Source of the DNA: Hofstenia miamia | Taxonomy: Eukaryota > Xenacoelomorpha > Acoela | Length of the DNA: 64,000 nt | Assembly (NCBI GenBank): GCA_004352715.1 | Contig: SCFE01000081.1 | Coordinates: 1,758,537-1,822,536, forward strand | Direction: 5' to 3' | Part shown: piece by piece, positions 35,487 to 47,548 of the stretch | Position numbering within the stretch: position 1 is the stretch's first letter | Layout of the letters: every line of letters begins with the position of its first letter | Position numbers and translations under genes: made by a program | Notes under the pieces: generated by a model | Told to the model about the DNA's origin: nothing | The model's input: the letters and a program-made list of their open reading frames with translations, nothing else | Database searches by the model: none

Positions 35487-36486
35487 NNNNNNNNNNNNNN
35501 NNNNNNNNNNNNNNNNNNNNNNNNNNNNNNNNNNNNNNNNNNNNNNNNNNNNNNNNNNNNNNNNNNNNNNNNNNNNNNNNNNNNNNNNNNNNNNNNNNNN
35601 NNNNNNNNNNNNNNNNNNNNNNNNNNNNNNNNNNNNNNNNNNNNNNNNNNNNNNNNNNNNNNNNNNNNNNNNNNNNNNNNNNNNNNNNNNNNNNNNNNNN
35701 NNNNNNNNNNNNNNNNNNNNNNNNNNNNNNNNNNNNNNNNNNNNNNNNNNNNNNNNNNNNNNNNNNNNNNNNNNNNNNNNNNNNNNNNNNNNNNNNNNNN
35801 NNNNNNNNNNNNNNNNNNNNNNNNNNNNNNNNNNNNNNNNNNNNNNNNNNNNNNNNNNNNNNNNNNNNNNNNNNNNNNNNNNNNNNNNNNNNNNNNNNNN
35901 NNNNNNNNNNNNNNNNNNNNNNNNNNNNNNNNNNNNNNNNNNNNNNNNNNNNNNNNNNNNNNNNNNNNNNNNNNNNNNNNNNNNNNNNNNNNNNNNNNNN
36001 NNNNNNNNNNNNNNNNNNNNNNNNNNNNNNNNNNNNNNNNNNNNNNNNNNNNNNNNNNNNNNNNNNNNNNNNNNNNNNNNNNNNNNNNNNNNNNNNNNNN
36101 NNNNNNNNNNNNNNNNNNNNNNNNNNNNNNNNNNNNNNNNNNNNNNNNNNNNNNNNNNNNNNNNNNNNNNNNNNNNNNNNNNNNNNNNNNNNNNNNNNNN
36201 NNNNNNNNNNNNNNNNNNNNNNNNNNNNNNNNNNNNNNNNNNNNNNNNNNNNNNNNNNNNNNNNNNNNNNNNNNNNNNNNNNNNNNNNNNNNNNNNNNNN
36301 NNNNNNNNNNNNNNNNNNNNNNNNNNNNNNNNNNNNNNNNNNNNNNNNNNNNNNNNNNNNNNNNNNNNNNNNNNNNNNNNNNNNNNNNNNNNNNNNNNNN
36401 NNNNNNNNNNNNNNNNNNNNNNNNNNNNNNNNNNNNNNNNNNNNNNNNNNNNNNNNNNNNNNNNNNNNNNNNNNNNNNNNNNNNNN
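35487..36486. other. Assembly gap (1000 N)
   Basis: Exactly 1000 undetermined bases, starting inside a TA run. Confidence 0.98.
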
Positions 36487-36500
36487 AATGTATTCTTTAC

Positions 36501-36740
36501 CTGATATTACCAAAAAATGGCAACTGTCTGTCATGTGAAGATAAAAAGACCTACGACCTTTTAAAAGACATCAGAATCATTTAGAAAACATTGGAAAAGA
36601 AACCCAGTATGCTTAATATTTACAGAAGTAAACAGTGTGCAGAACGTGCAATAAAAGTAATGGAAGACTTATATCGTCATTGTGTCAAAAAAGAAAAGAT
36701 ACAGTTTGAATGTATTTTAAGCAATAAAGCAACAGAATAA
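36501..36740 (+). pseudogene. Unidentified coding-like block with one in-frame stop
   Basis: One frame from 36501 to a TAA at 36738-36740 is interrupted only by a TAG at 36582-36584. It encodes a protein-like, charged sequence: NGNCLSCEDKKTYDLLKDI before the stop; KKPSMLNIYRSKQCAERAIK, VMEDLYRHCVKKEKIQFECI and LSNKATE after it. The TAG is preceded by ATCATT, so the alternative is an intron ending at ATCATTTAG with a terminal exon starting at 36585. AT-rich sequence with AATAATAAAATC follows, resembling a 3' end with a polyadenylation signal. The upstream part is lost in the adjacent gap. I do not recognise the family; it could be the C-terminus of a transposon protein or a decayed host gene. 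Confidence 0.4.
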
Positions 36741-37026
36741 TAATGAAATTTTTTATCTTGAATTTTTGTATTGAATAATAATAAAATCAATGTATAATCA
36801 TATAGTTAGCAATTATTTGTTATATAAATATATTTTTATGGGTTTTAAATAGTGCCAAAGTTTCTCCAGATTTATGTTTTATATAAAGTAACCAGCTACT
36901 CATTAAACCATACCAACAAATTTTTTTTCACAGGTATTTTCATTTTCAACTGTATTCTAACTATAAAAAACTTTGATAATGTTTGGGGGTGGACTTTTTT
37001 TAAAAGGCATCAAAATGAAAAGTATA

Positions 37027-38124
37027 GGGGGTTTCAGCAAAAATGTCGCATTTCATAAAATGTATTTAAACAAACAATTGATTTACAAGAAACAGCAGAA
37101 AACACTGAACAGTTCACTTTAAATAATCTCCTTGCAAATCAATGATCTTCTGGAGATCCTCGCGAAGTCGAGTAAGTTCCCTTCCCAATTTATATCGACT
37201 GAATTGCTCGAGGTAGTTAGCCAAAAACTGCAGAACAGAATTTCGATCATTAAAAACCTTTTCCGCACGATGGGCTTCCATATTTCGAAATATGTAGCGA
37301 TCGCACAAATTCATGTCAGGTGAATAGGGTGGTTGCACCACTCTTTCAACGTTATTTTCTTGCAAAAAATCGTTGGTCGCTCTAGCGACGTGAGGCCGGG
37401 CATTGTCATGCATTATGGTGACAGTACCTTGACGTCGAACAGCTAAAATCTGCTGTAGGAATGCAATATACCGTTCACTATTAATAGATTCACCGGCTTG
37501 TAGCACTTCGAAGTAGTGGTCACCCCTGAAATTGATGCCTACCATAATGTGAAACTTCCTTGCAGACATTCCACATCTAGCCAATGTTGGACGATCACCA
37601 CCCGGATCTACCCATGCTCGAACATTATTTTGAGATGGATGAGGTTCCGCATATAGCCATTTCTCATCAATGACAATGACATTTCCAGTTATTGTCTCAC
37701 GTATTATCCGAGCACCAGCCACTCGTTGCTGCTTGTGTACCTCTGTCAAGTTGTACGGGACCCACCGTGCATAGACACTCTGTTTCTCCAGATCCAGGGT
37801 AAGGATCCTCTGCACTGTACTCTCATGCAAACCTGTCATGTTGCTCAAATAATTTATAGAGACAGTTGCACTTGCGTCCACAATCCTTTTTACGGCTTCA
37901 ATATTCTCTGCTGTACGTGATGTCCTTGTCTTTACTGATCCTTCCTTCCTATCAAATGATTGACGTTTACCATCTTTGATTTCCTTTGCAATCCTTTGGA
38001 TTTGCCGCAGGCCACAAACATTGTCCTCTCCCCAGGCTGTTATTAATTTGCGGTGTATTTCAGCTGATGATGTGCCATTTCGCATTTCAGTTGTTATGTA
38101 AAAATATATTCCATCTGTAGCCCC
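37027..38124 (-). mobile_element. Possible extent of the mariner element
   Basis: Tentative ends: TA|GGGGGTTTCAG at 37025 and, reversed, TA|GGGGCTACAG at 38126, each next to a TA dinucleotide. They share GGGG and CAG but agree at only about 12 of 19 positions, so the assignment is weak. It would leave about 40 bases before the first in-frame ATG, which is short for a mariner. Confidence 0.3.
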
Positions 38125-38208
38125 TATATATACTGCTGAAACTTGTTGTTCCAATAAATGGAATGATGAATTCTGAACAGATCGTTCTATTCTAAGCAGC
38201 AGTGCCAA
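37114..38208 (-). CDS. mariner-family transposase (DD34D)
   Basis: Cut-and-paste transposase acting on its own inverted repeats at TA targets. The 364-codon frame has no stops. Counting from the TTG at 38208, the order is: N-terminal HTH region with RNGTSSAEIHRKL (43-55) and GLRQIQRIAKE (66-76); linker RTSRTAENIE; second HTH NYLSNMTGLHESTVQRIL (119-136); the mariner signature ARWVPYNLTE (147-156, for WVPHEL); first catalytic Asp in VIDEKWLY (D181); second in HDNARPH (D268); third in YSPDMNLCD (D303). Exactly 34 residues separate the last two, which defines mariner proper. Length is close to the usual 340-350 residues. No ATG occurs before codon 42 (38085-38083), which lies inside the first helix region, so the start was probably lost or mutated. 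The catalytic core looks intact. Confidence 0.92.
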   Translation of the reverse strand: MALLLRIERSVQNSSFHLLEQQVSAVYIGATDGIYFYITTEMRNGTSSAEIHRKLITAWGEDNVCGLRQIQRIAKEIKDGKRQSFDRKEGSVKTRTSRTAENIEAVKRIVDASATVSINYLSNMTGLHESTVQRILTLDLEKQSVYARWVPYNLTEVHKQQRVAGARIIRETITGNVIVIDEKWLYAEPHPSQNNVRAWVDPGGDRPTLARCGMSARKFHIMVGINFRGDHYFEVLQAGESINSERYIAFLQQILAVRRQGTVTIMHDNARPHVARATNDFLQENNVERVVQPPYSPDMNLCDRYIFRNMEAHRAEKVFNDRNSVLQFLANYLEQFSRYKLGRELTRLREDLQKIIDLQGDYLK

Positions 38209-38557
38209 GGAGCAATACGTGGAGTGGTTTCCAGATGATACTGGAATTTTTCAGTATGAGCTCGCACCTTGTCACAATTCTAAGATGTTGAAGGCAAAGC
38301 TTAATGAAATCGATACTTCTCTACAGAAAAGGTCTTTAAACAGTATAAATGCAAGTCCCATCGAACATTTGTTTGCTATTGTCAAACAATAACTGTATAT
38401 ACGTGATTGAACCACCAAAAATAAACTTATGATTGCTGTGACTGACATTTAGCTTAAGTCAGAAAAAATTAAGGAATGTTGTAAAGCACGGTTGAATTCA
38501 ATGCCAAAGCGTGTTCAGGACATTATTAAAGTACATGGTGGTCATATCAATTATTAG
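38177..38557 (+). pseudogene. Tc1-like transposase C-terminal fragment with three stops
   Basis: One frame reads YVEWFPDDTGIFQYELAPCH (a Tc1-type '..GIFQQD.APCH' block with the catalytic Asp changed to Glu), then SPIEHLFAIVKQ (for SPDLNPIEHLW), then after stops LMIAVTDI and LNSMPKRVQDIIKVHGGH, ending in TAG at 38555-38557. In-frame stops follow KQ, RD and TDI. The N-terminal half is absent. The neighbouring mariner reads the opposite way and lies where that half should be. The element's right end is probably TTTTTCCACTACTG at about 38616-38629, followed by TA, since Tc1 elements commonly start CAGT..TGG next to TA. Confidence 0.78.
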
Positions 38558-38629
38558 TTTGTATTTATAGAGCTTAAGTAATATGAAAATAATAAAACTA
38601 GTATTTTATTTACAATTTTTCCACTACTG

Positions 38630-38647
38630 TATATATATATATATATA
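38630..38647. repeat. (TA)n microsatellite
   Basis: Short TA run next to the probable Tc1 end. Confidence 0.85.
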
Positions 38648-38649
38648 CG

Positions 38650-41600
38650 ATAGAAAAATATGCAATCAAGGAATGGAATCCTTGGTAAAATTAACATCAA
38701 AATTTATATTTCTCAAATTGAAGCATTTGTAAATTCAAAGAATTTGGTGCGCAATTGATTATTTAAGTTGTACATATAGTGGCTTTGATTTATTCCACTT
38801 TTTGAGAATATTTTCATATTGTTAAGGTGTAATTGAGGAAATTTATGTTTAGAAACTTATATCTGAACTTTTAGTATTATTTTGGGAAAACTGTATTATA
38901 ACTACAATGACATGTGAAAATAGTATATTTATTCAGTGCAAAGTCTGCCACTTTTACATTGTTATCTACGACCACTTCAAAGAATTTCGAAATATCCAAA
39001 ATCTTTTTATATTTGTGTGAATAACACATTCGAATATGCAATTGAGCAAACAATAATTGTTATTTGAAAATCTATCAATATCCCAAAAGTAAAATAGCTA
39101 ATTTGTAAAGAAATATTCAAAAGTTAGCTTCTGAAATTTAATAATGTTAACTCAGAATTGATTTTGATAAATTGCAGTTTGTTTTCCCTCCAAATATTTC
39201 GAGAAAGCTATCCGATTGAATTTCTCTCAAAATAAGAAACTGAATAAGCTAAACTTTCACTTAAGTGTAGAAAATATCAAATTATTAAAAAATTGATGAA
39301 TTTTCTTTCCCACCAACTATGATATCATCATTCAATAAAGCCTTTGAATGAGAAGAAGTAAATTATTAATAAATTTCAATATTGCTATTAACATGTTTAA
39401 AGTGTTGTGAAAATAGCAAATACTTGAAAATACTATTTTCATAAAATCCAATTAAAATTTCTCAAATTATGAAAATTTTTAGCTCCAAGCATAAAAATTA
39501 ATACAAATATTTTATGTTATCATGCAATTATGGTTTGTTCAAAATATCTAATAATTTTGTAGATTTCTTCACTGCATCTCTCCACAACTACAGCTGGGAC
39601 TAATAATAAAGCATTACGCTTCCTCTTATCGCTCATAAACCTATTTAAGGGAGGTAAGTGCACCTAAGGAATTTACAATAATCTGATTAATTAAAATTTT
39701 ATGTCTTTTCATGGGTGAGCGAAAAATTATCCAATTGAAACTGCATGTCTGCATAAGAAAAGTCCAAAGATGTAATGGAATCCATTGAAAGCCATTTGTG
39801 AGAAGGTCGCTAGCATTTATTAAAAAGCGTTTTTATCTAGAATATTTAATTTCATTGAGAGTTGCAACTGTGAGCTGGGACTTTAGAGTTTTTCATTATC
39901 ACGGACTAAATGCATATTCAGTATTCAGTATTTATTGTTTTATAATTTACATAAGTCTAGGATTTGTGTATTTTATCTTGGGTTGGGTTGGCTTGAACCT
40001 GAATATCAGTTCATTTTCAACTCTTTTGTGATCCATTTTCTTAATTCAAGATTAATGAAAAATATCTTCATAATTTATTGTAAGCTAACATAAGTGTAGT
40101 TTAGTTCACAGTTTTGCAAATATGCTTGCGTTGGCACTAAACTGACATTAAGGGGTCAAGGGATTGTCCACGCGCTTTTGAGGATCTAAGGTAATTATTA
40201 CTAAATTGGTATTAGTAAATTTTGAATTTTTTGAAAATAGTAGTGAATTTTTTCACAAGAATTCAATTAATTATATTGCTAGTGCTTTATTTTGGTGTAT
40301 TTACTGTAATATCCACACTGAATTTACAACATATACAACTCTTCTCGTGTTTGTACTATAAGTAAATATATTTATGATCTACCACATTACAAGAAAGATT
40401 ATGTGATTTGTAACTGTTATCCATTGCGAATGATGAATCAAGAAATCTAAGTTTTTCAAAATTAGTAAATGATTTTAGTAAAAAAGCAAGAAAAACTATG
40501 CATAGTTACGTTGAAATTTGTCTTAATTCAATTTGATCCAAAACAAGACAAGGAAATTTTTTTGATAAATATATATGGAATTTTTGAGACATATAGTAGA
40601 GTTCTTTTATAAACTCTAGTACTTAATCTTTTGTTTTTATGTATAATATATCATTATTAAGGTACTTTAATTTTACATGCAATCTAAGATTTAATTAGAT
40701 AACAGAGCATATTAATTGTATTATATTCTATATATTTTTCAAATATTATTTGCATTAGATTTTAAGGTGTATAACTGTGCAAAAAAATGAATGGCAAGAA
40801 ACTATGATAAATGTAATATTTTTCATACAAATGCCCATTTTAATGACATGATTCGTTTTATTGTATATGCTTCTAAATCAGTAATCCGATTGATCAAACA
40901 GGAATATCATTCTCAAATAGACAATATAAAATGTTTGAGGAGCAATTAGGGATTTGACTTAAACGTTATAAATATATTAACTTTCCATTATCATAAGATC
41001 AGTCATGGAAAATACAGATAAACTGTGAATTATTGCAGTCTAGAAAAACGGGTTTGTCTAAGTTGGATACCAGTGAGATTAAGACTAAAATTTATTATTA
41101 TTATAAAGCATTGCTTTCAAAGTAATTCTAATAAAACGAAGATCAACTCTATCGTAGGTCTTCCAGTAGGTTGTGCTAAGTGCATGATACTGAAATGCTT
41201 GGACTTCAAAATAAGTTGAAAATGCCAACCTATTTCTAAAAATTTGGATTTTTCACGCAAAAATTGTTTGAAGTCACATCACAATTAATATATTTTCAAG
41301 ACAATGAACTGAATGGAATCACATGTATTTAACTGTATTTACATTTCTGCCATAGCATCAAAGGTTGAGGCTTATAACTTTTTTTAAGAGATTGATAGAG
41401 CTTGATAGGCTCATAAATAATGAACTTTATTTAACAATTCCAACAAAGTCCTTTAGAATTTAATATTGTTAGCTACGTATTGTTTATAAATTTAAAAGTA
41501 TTGGATTTTTTCAAAATATATTTCACTTTGAACAAAGAACAACTTGTTACTTTACAAACTATACATTTTTTTATGGAGACGTGTGGCTGTGGCATCAATG

Positions 41601-41725
41601 CAGAATAGCTCAGAGTATCTCAAAAATCATGTATTTCAGTGTTTCTGTCTATGATATATTTGTCATTCTGATGTCCCATACATATTAGTTAAATGTTATA
41701 TAACATAACTGCCTATGGTTCTACT
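38650..41725. other. Intergenic AT-rich sequence, no gene seen
   Basis: Three kilobases without coding-like frames or element ends that I can support. Confidence 0.5.
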
Positions 41726-41731
41726 TAATTC

Positions 41732-41732
41732 A

Positions 41733-41763
<31 letters not shown>

Positions 41764-41764
41764 A
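41732..41764. repeat. (TAAA)n microsatellite
   Basis: About eight TAAA units in uninterrupted phase. Confidence 0.93.
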
Positions 41765-41909
41765 CAGCCTTGTGCATAATAATTCGGACTAATGTTTTTT
41801 TACATTAACGTTGTTCTCTACGTTGTTACTGGTACTTTGAAAGTGTGACTTCTTAATTTCAGAATGTAACTGTTAGCATTTAGGTCTAATCTTCCTCACT
41901 GGTTTTCAG

Positions 41910-42200
41910 AAAAACTTTCAAAACCGATGAATGGGACGAGGATCACCAACAATGCCATGGCCTCCTCGATCTCCTGATGTGACTCCTGTTATTATTTCCT
42001 CTGGGGTTTTAATTAAGTCACATGTGTATGCAAACAAATCAGACAGTATTGATGAACTCAAAGAGCGTATAAGACATGCTTTTACCTTTATAACCAAAGA
42101 TATGCTTCAGGTAGTTTTTGAAAATTATCAAGGTCGTCTTCAATGTTTAATAGATAATGAAGGAGAACATATTGAACTTTATAAAGCTGATCATAATTAA
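41910..42200 (+). pseudogene. IS630/Tc1/mariner-superfamily transposase C-terminal fragment
   Basis: Frame NFQNR(stop)MGRGSPTMPWPPRSPD, where the TGA at 41928-41930 replaces the expected Trp of the family's 'RW.GRG.P..WPPRSPDLTPLDFFLWG'. The expected LDFFLWG follows only in another frame, so there is a frameshift over the last catalytic Asp. The original frame resumes with SHVYANKSDSIDELKERIRH and the C-terminal LQCLIDNEGEHIE. This is a dead fragment of a family common in arthropods and other invertebrates. No termini were found. Confidence 0.75.
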
Positions 42201-42660
42201 TGCTAATAGTGCTATTTGTTGAAATATATTGTTTTCTGTTTTTATCTTTCTTATTTATTTTTTATTTAAAGATTAAATCTTGACCTTTAGATTTTACACC
42301 CTGCATTTCCCTTAAAATACGAAAAATTAAAGTTTCAAAATTCCTGGAAAAATTCAACAGAAAACAATTTGCGAATTTCTTCAATAATCAAAGCAAACAG
42401 GTTCTTCAATAATTTCACATCATAAGAGAACCGGTCAAATTGGGTCATTAGCAAAACCAGGGCGCCCTTCTACGACGGGCGGTGTCAGGCAAATTTAACC
42501 CGTCTTTCCGGATTTTGCCCACGTTTGACATCAAAATAGCTGAAAGTAAATTGGATAATTGGATATTTGTAAAATGATTCTACAATTTACCGAATTTTAA
42601 ACAAATATGGGTGCCTAAAATGGGAATAATTTAATTATTCCGAACTATTATACACAAGCC

Positions 42661-42666
42661 TGTATG

Positions 42667-42710
<44 letters not shown>
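42661..42710. repeat. (TA)n microsatellite with TGTA start
   Basis: TGTATGTATG grading into an uninterrupted TA run. Confidence 0.94.
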
Positions 42711-42713
<3 letters not shown>

Positions 42714-42719
42714 TATCAG

Positions 42720-45260
42720 CTATAACGATGCTTATGTTCCTCGAACACCAAAAGCCACTATTTAGTGAAATTACTAAAATATATAATAAAAATATTAAAA
42801 AAACTCGATTATTTACAATATCTAAAAAAATTATGCAAGTAAATGGACTTCAATCAAATCTCTTGATTACAGGCTATGTTACTACTTCAAAATCACTTAA
42901 TACATAATACCAATACTAATTGCTATGTGTATTTGCACACATTTATTGCAGAAATTATTCTTAGCATTAGATTTCCAAATTTTGATACAAGTAAACATCC
43001 TATAAAAATTCAGTCAAACTAATTCAAGTGGTAAAAATTAAGACACAAGCTGAGTTTTAGGATGATCCAATCTAACAAACTGCTTCAAGAATCAGAGATG
43101 AGACCTTTTGTCTATAGGGACTTCAATCCCGAATAACTAAAATTGCTGAGGCAATCAAATACGCGAAGTTCTTAGCTGCAAAAGATATATACGTCTAATT
43201 GATTCGAATCTCCCTATATATATATATATAAATTGAACTGTATCAAGTATGATTGACCTTGTCTTCATGCCTGAGGGAACAAAAGTCAAGATGTCAACTC
43301 GCACTGCGTCACTGAATGTGTCTGTTCGGGATCATGAGTAAGGGCTCTGCTGATAATCTTGTTTAGTGGAAGAATAGGAAAATACGATCTACTAGCGGAC
43401 GGACGTGCTCGTATCCTAAGCCCATTATGCCCGAAGTTAAATTTTATATAACTAAACTAGCGTAACGCATCAAGAAAACGTGCTAGTGTATTCTTATCAA
43501 TGCATTTCTATACGGTCATAACACCAATCAATGTAGTCTATATCAAAACTAAATTACGTACTTTTGGAGATATCACTGAGAAGTTGAATTTTACTACTAT
43601 GAAGTCACAATTAAGGCCCGTGTCCAGAAGATTTATTAACACAATTTATCAATTCATTGACAAATCCTGCAACAAATGACATAACTATTTGACTTTATAA
43701 ATATTCTGCATTAACTCAATTCAAACTGTATGGAATGTTTTCTGAGGTTCACAACTTACGATAGAACTCTCTGATATTCAGGAAAACAGTAAGTTTTATC
43801 TGGCTTATTGTAATATTTTATTTGCTATGTTATAATATTTGTTTTAAATTTAGAAGGTGTTTCACAAAATACCTATACATAGATAGATATATGAAATAGA
43901 CATATAAAAAATATTATCAATCTATAGGACTAATATAGCAGAAACAAATTGTTTTAAGAACTAATATCCTCGAATAACCACAAATAATTTCATAACACGT
44001 GTGCCCGGGCTCGATACGGGATCATATAGAGGAAATGCATTCGTAGTATGTGTTCTTCGAGATACACGCTTGCTCTTTTTTGCAGAATGCGAACTCTCAA
44101 TCATTCGGAGAAAATCAACATTGATTGTCATCAATGACATGCGACATGTCATCTCTCAATATACTTGCAATTAATGAGACAGCTATCTATGCTGCACTAC
44201 TCATTCAGAATTTACTCAGGCTTGGATTTGTTGAGTATATTCTGAACGAAGTTCGCATCACATAGTGGGCATTCTCCGACCCGGTTATTTTCAATCTATA
44301 TATCTGATCTCTCATACCACATTATTACAAATAATAAAGCACAATAAATTATTAGTGCGGATATCCTGACTATACATTTCCGTTCAATCAAGGTCGTTCA
44401 ATTACCTCTCAACACCATAAGTTATTAATGCGTTTTAAAGATCTTAAGGTAAGCCTGGAGAAAGACGTTGTCCATTAAGTTTAGGAACTGAGAAAACTTT
44501 TCTCTAAGGATTGGAAGAATGCACAATGAGTCTTTGTTTTAAATTTTTTGGCGGGATACTAGCTACAAAAAAAGGAGTCAAATTCCAAGAGATTATTGTG
44601 ATATTCCTCAAAACTAACTAATGGCACAATTGTTTATCTTGTAAAGCAAACAGCTGGGGAACGTCTCAGAAATGTATTTGCAAACTTTGTAGAAACAAAT
44701 CGCTGGAAAGCCACTGATATAGTGTGTTACTATTTTAAAAACATGCCGAAGTGTCATACAATATATACAGGATTTTGCAAATTGTTTATGGACTAAATCC
44801 TAAATAAATTTACATGATCCCTGAAAATTCTTTTTTAGTAAAGCAAAGTATAAATATCTACTTTTTAGTGGATAATATGTTTTGTATTGAATAAGCATTT
44901 ATGATAAAACATCTAAAATTTCAAATGCAGGTAGTGTCGTTCAATAGAAAACGTGTTATTGTTGTTTAGCTTTGAACAGATTAGCTTTTTGTAGTTTTTG
45001 TATTTTTTAATAACTTAGTTAATATATTATTTTTGAAACATTGATGTTTAAAACATCAATAAGGCATTCCGCTCAAGTCATTTTAGTACATATAATGTAA
45101 TCGATTCTTGAAAACAAATATAATGCGTCCCCAAAACGAAGTTGTTTTTGATAAATCAAACAATTTTCCAACTTCTGAGAAGCATCTATTACTTAAAAGA
45201 TGTCTTAAATATATTTATATGGAGTCTTTTCCATTATATTAGATTTATACAACAACGCTC
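42720..45260. other. Intergenic sequence, no firm gene
   Basis: Contains a short TA run at 43214-43230 and a somewhat GC-richer stretch near 43960-44150 with a 63-codon minus-strand frame. No family is recognised. Confidence 0.4.
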
Positions 45261-45268
45261 TGGTAGAA

Positions 45269-45493
45269 ATGGATTTGGCAATCACATCAAGATTACATGA
45301 CAAACGTGATGATTTCAACTCTGTATCTATTAATATAAAATTCAACAAAAATTTTGAAATACGTAATTATAAACTAACTAAAAGTATGATAATCAATCTA
45401 TTTACCAGGTGTCGCATAAAATATGTGGTTATTTCCTATTTGAATTTAGTAAACACATTGTCTGAATATTCTAAAATAATGGCGAGAATATGA
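45269..45493 (+). pseudogene. Retroelement RT-protein C-terminal fragment ('DKRDDF' type)
   Basis: The 74-codon frame begins MDLAITSRLHDKRDDFNSV and continues SINIKFNKNF, NLFTRCRIKYVV and YLNLVNTL. A [YH]DKRDDF[N] block followed by 'VNFPF......YGVYISQLIRFAR' is, to my memory, a hallmark just C-terminal of the RT in a retroelement group found in many marine invertebrates. Here the central YGVYISQL part is changed, but the spacing and the LxRxAR-like NLFTRCR remain. It is too short to be functional, and upstream sequence does not extend it. Confidence 0.5.
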
Positions 45494-45499
45494 ATATAT

Positions 45500-47068
45500 G
45501 GGAATCATATTGTTGTAGCCTGTAACTGTAACATAAATGAAAGCTTGAATTAACTAAAAATGTGCTTTGCTTTTAACTAGTACTTTACGGTAAATGTATA
45601 ACAACACTGTCACAATTTCGTTGTAAAGCAGAAAGCAACATAATTTAGAATATTTAGCAATTCTGCTAACGTCATTTGTACGCGTCTTCTTAAGCAAATG
45701 TATGCTTTTGTCTTTATTAACAGCAAAGATTATTATACGAAGTTACCTATTTTTTAAGTTGATATAAAAGCTTTTCTATCTCATTATTCTTTTATATTAG
45801 CAAATATTTTTTGACTAACAACGCAACATGCTTTATATCTCTCCAATGAAATGAGACAAAATATGTTAGGAATTTATCTTTTTAAGTAAGCAAATGCCTT
45901 CCAGATGAAAGAATGTATACCCTACCATTTTGCCTTTATGAAACAGTGTATAATTCGTGGAATTTACAGATTTTTTGAAATTTATATAAGTATTTTAAAA
46001 AATTAAGTATACTGGAAGATATATTAATGATTCTGGAAGTTTTGAAGAAGCTGCTTTGATAGCCTAAACTATTCCTAGATTAATAGCAACTTAACAACAA
46101 AGATTAACCTACTTGCAGCTAAGTATATTATATTAATTCGTACTCAATTTGGAACAATTGAGTCAGAAAATAGCTCTACATTCACATTTCCGTTTTAAAA
46201 TAGTTAGTTTCAAGTATTTTTATCTGAAAATAAATGTGTATTTTGTAAGGTATTTCTGTTTGGAACTACTAATTTCATTCACTTTTCATAGGATAAAACT
46301 CTATGTTCGTTCAAATGGACTAGAAGTTATAAATAACAACAATAGTTTTAAGAAAGGTAGCGTAATTTATCGTCTGCATATAATGTCTGTCTAATAAAAA
46401 GACACTTTTAAAAATGTGCTTGGAAAGTTTTATTGGTGCAAATTATGTATCTTTTCAAGTGATATGATATGAGTAATGATGTTAGGGAGGGAAACAATAA
46501 TGGGATTTCATGATTTGCTGCATTCTTGGCTTTACTGCTTGTCTGCTTTAATCATTGTCTTAAAAGCTGCCAGTGTGCATAATGAGCTCTACGAATGCTC
46601 ATCTGTGAACAGCGCACAAAGTACTGCTGAAAGAAGTACGTCACAATGGGTCATAAAGCAGATACGATGAGTGCTTCCCAATGAGCCACATTGTCACGCA
46701 ATGTCCGTACAGCTTGTTCGCACACTCATTGCTGTCAGGACGCACGTAAGAATTACAATCACTTCTTGGACGCACCAATAACTCTACATTTCACCTCTCT
46801 ATTCACTGTTAGCAAGTTCTTTTACTATAAATCGAGTACAGCTGGTTAAAGTCGCAATGGACCCTTCAAACATCATCTGAATACTGCATAGTGTTGACAC
46901 TGCAAAATACCTATCTGCTATCCCTAACAATGTCCAAGGAGAGATCGCTGGACAAGTGCTAGCAGTCCACAAATAGGTTATTCAAATAGGTCAATAATGT
47001 CAGAATTATAACAAGACGAAACAGGATTGCTCCGTACATTTACTAGAGAGCTTCTGATTGACACCAAG

Positions 47069-47099
<31 letters not shown>

Positions 47100-47540
47100 G
47101 TTTTTCTTTTAATGAATTGTTCTTTGAACTAGTTAAATTTAGTACAATCTATTTTGTATAAGCCATTCAGTTTTTTATTGAAAAATTATCAAATCATCTT
47201 TTTGAAACTGAAGAACAATTGGAAGTATATTAATGTGTAGTAAATTCACATAAGATATTTCCTCATTTGAATTTCAATCTAAATGCTAAAACTTCCCTTG
47301 AAATTGTTCAAGTTTATCAAATATTTGCCAACATCATTGTAATCCAAATTTATTACAGATAATATACAACTATTCAATAACTCAGTTCCAATTTTCATAA
47401 ACACTTTTGAAAACAAACTTGTATAAAATATATTAATCAGTAAAATTGGATTAAGAGTACAAAAACGTAAATTATTCTATACAGAAATCTTAAAAAATTA
47501 CAAAAACAAATATAGCTCTTCTGAAAACGTGCATACACAT
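45500..47540. other. Intergenic sequence with a weak terminal-exon-like piece
   Basis: At 46291-46394 (+) a good acceptor (CATTCACTTTTCATAG) is followed by 34 codons (KLYVRSNGLEVINNNN...), a TAA and an overlapping AATAAA, like a small last exon, but nothing supports it further. 46480-46760 is GC-richer without a recognised product. A TA run lies at 47069-47096. Confidence 0.3.
47069..47096. repeat. (TA)n microsatellite
   Basis: Uninterrupted TA run. Confidence 0.92.
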
Positions 47541-47548
47541 AGGGTTCT

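Noticed and set aside
41732-41764. (TAAA)n as a CRISPR-like or regulatory array
   Set aside because: It is a plain tetranucleotide microsatellite without spacers; no CRISPR array exists in the window.
46149-46394. 81-codon frame with an internal acceptor and AATAAA after its stop
   Set aside because: It resembles a small terminal exon, but nothing upstream joins to it; mentioned only in the intergenic note.
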